From assembly GCA_028876585.1 (NCBI GenBank), contig JAGWRL010000326.1:1-7255 (forward strand): a DNA stretch of 7,255 nucleotides, read 5' to 3'. How positions within the stretch are numbered: the stretch's first letter is position 1; the number at the start of each line of letters is the position of its first letter. The translations under genes and the position numbers were made by a program. Origin of the DNA: Pseudomonadota bacterium (GTDB taxonomy: Bacteria; Pseudomonadota; Alphaproteobacteria; Rhizobiales; Beijerinckiaceae). Below the pieces are notes generated by a model. The model saw only the letters and a program-made list of their open reading frames with translations. It was not told the DNA's origin and did not search any database. Positions 7,122 to 7,255 of this stretch are shown here, in pieces.

Positions 7122-7147
7122 CAGCGCTAGATTTTCCCCTAGCGCTG
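7122..7147. terminator. Perfect 9-bp inverted repeat at the end of the convergent gene
   Basis: CAGCGCTAG (7122-7130) and CTAGCGCTG (7139-7147) are perfect reverse complements around the loop ATTTTCCC. The right arm contains the TAG stop of the minus-strand gene (7141-7139). A symmetric hairpin here could act as a terminator for the minus-strand gene or for read-through from the T6SS operon, but neither strand has a following T-run, so the terminator role is tentative. Confidence 0.45.
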
Positions 7148-7255
7148 CGCCCCCGCCAGGGCGGCGTCGATCAGCGCCTTGTCGGCGGCGAAGGCGGCCA
7201 GGATCGCCGGATCGGGCTCGGCCGTCGCCTCCGGGGCGGTCGAGGGCCGCGCGCC
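7139..7255 (-). CDS. C-terminal end of an unidentified protein (partial, convergent)
   Basis: Reading the minus strand from the window edge, an open frame of 38 codons ends in TAG at 7141-7139. The visible tail is Ala-rich: a probable flexible part (ARPSTAPEATAEPDP) followed by a likely short helix (AILAAFAADKALIDAALAGAQR). Codon third positions are almost all G or C, like the T6SS genes, which favours real coding. It faces the T6SS operon and so marks its downstream boundary. I do not recognise the family from so short a tail. The frame could be fortuitous in DNA this GC-rich, but the helix-like ending and clean stop in a hairpin support a gene. Confidence 0.5.
   Translation of the reverse strand, partial: GARPSTAPEATAEPDPAILAAFAADKALIDAALAGAQR

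Noticed and set aside
7071..7130. A 19-codon + strand mini-gene (MAETSDSD…GAQR) preceded by a G-rich stretch
   Set aside because: Too short to support, begins right at the edge of the palindromic repeat whose end creates the G-rich 'ribosome site', and no homology is recognised.

Overview
The window is the 3' part of a type VI secretion system (T6SS) operon, with five genes read left to right on the + strand. They are followed by a repeat-rich spacer of about 300 bases and the 3' end of a gene on the opposite strand. The DNA is very GC-rich, with strong G/C bias at third codon positions. The TssL N-terminus resembles the phosphorylated TssL of Agrobacterium, and a palindromic repeat of a type I associate with Rhizobiales and related groups follows the operon. 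Together these suggest an alphaproteobacterium, probably a high-GC Rhizobiales/Hyphomicrobiales member; genus cannot be given.

Layout: 1-365 is the C-terminal end of TssK, the baseplate-to-membrane-complex adaptor. 362-1864 is TssL with a DotU domain, one membrane span and a C-terminal OmpA/MotB-like peptidoglycan-binding domain. 1865-5422 is TssM (IcmF family) with intact nucleotide-binding motifs. 5431-6126 is TagF, a post-translational T6SS repressor. 6119-6841 is PppA, a PP2C-type Ser/Thr phosphatase. Adjacent genes overlap by 4 or 8 bases, abut, or sit 8 bases apart, so this is one translationally coupled transcript.

How they work together: TssL and TssM form two of the inner-membrane and periplasmic parts of the secretion apparatus, and TssK docks the baseplate onto them. 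PppA and TagF are the 'off' arm of the threonine-phosphorylation pathway. TssL carries a threonine at residue 14 in the context DKTIIRPNPGG, the same residue number as the PpkA-phosphorylated, Fha-recruiting threonine reported for Agrobacterium tumefaciens TssL. The window may therefore hold both the target and the phosphatase; the matching kinase (PpkA) and reader (Fha) are not in it.

Spacer 6842-7138: I see no convincing gene. It holds a small hairpin just after the pppA stop, a 6-bp inverted repeat, two inverted copies of a 41-45 base palindromic element, and a perfect 9-bp inverted repeat that contains the stop codon of the convergent gene. No T-tract terminator is visible. From 7139 to the window end is an open minus-strand frame, the tail of an unidentified alanine-rich protein.

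I see no clearly new system. The core is a recognisable T6SS. The points that merit a second look are the phospho-switch, the separate tagF and pppA genes, and the repeat-rich operon boundary.
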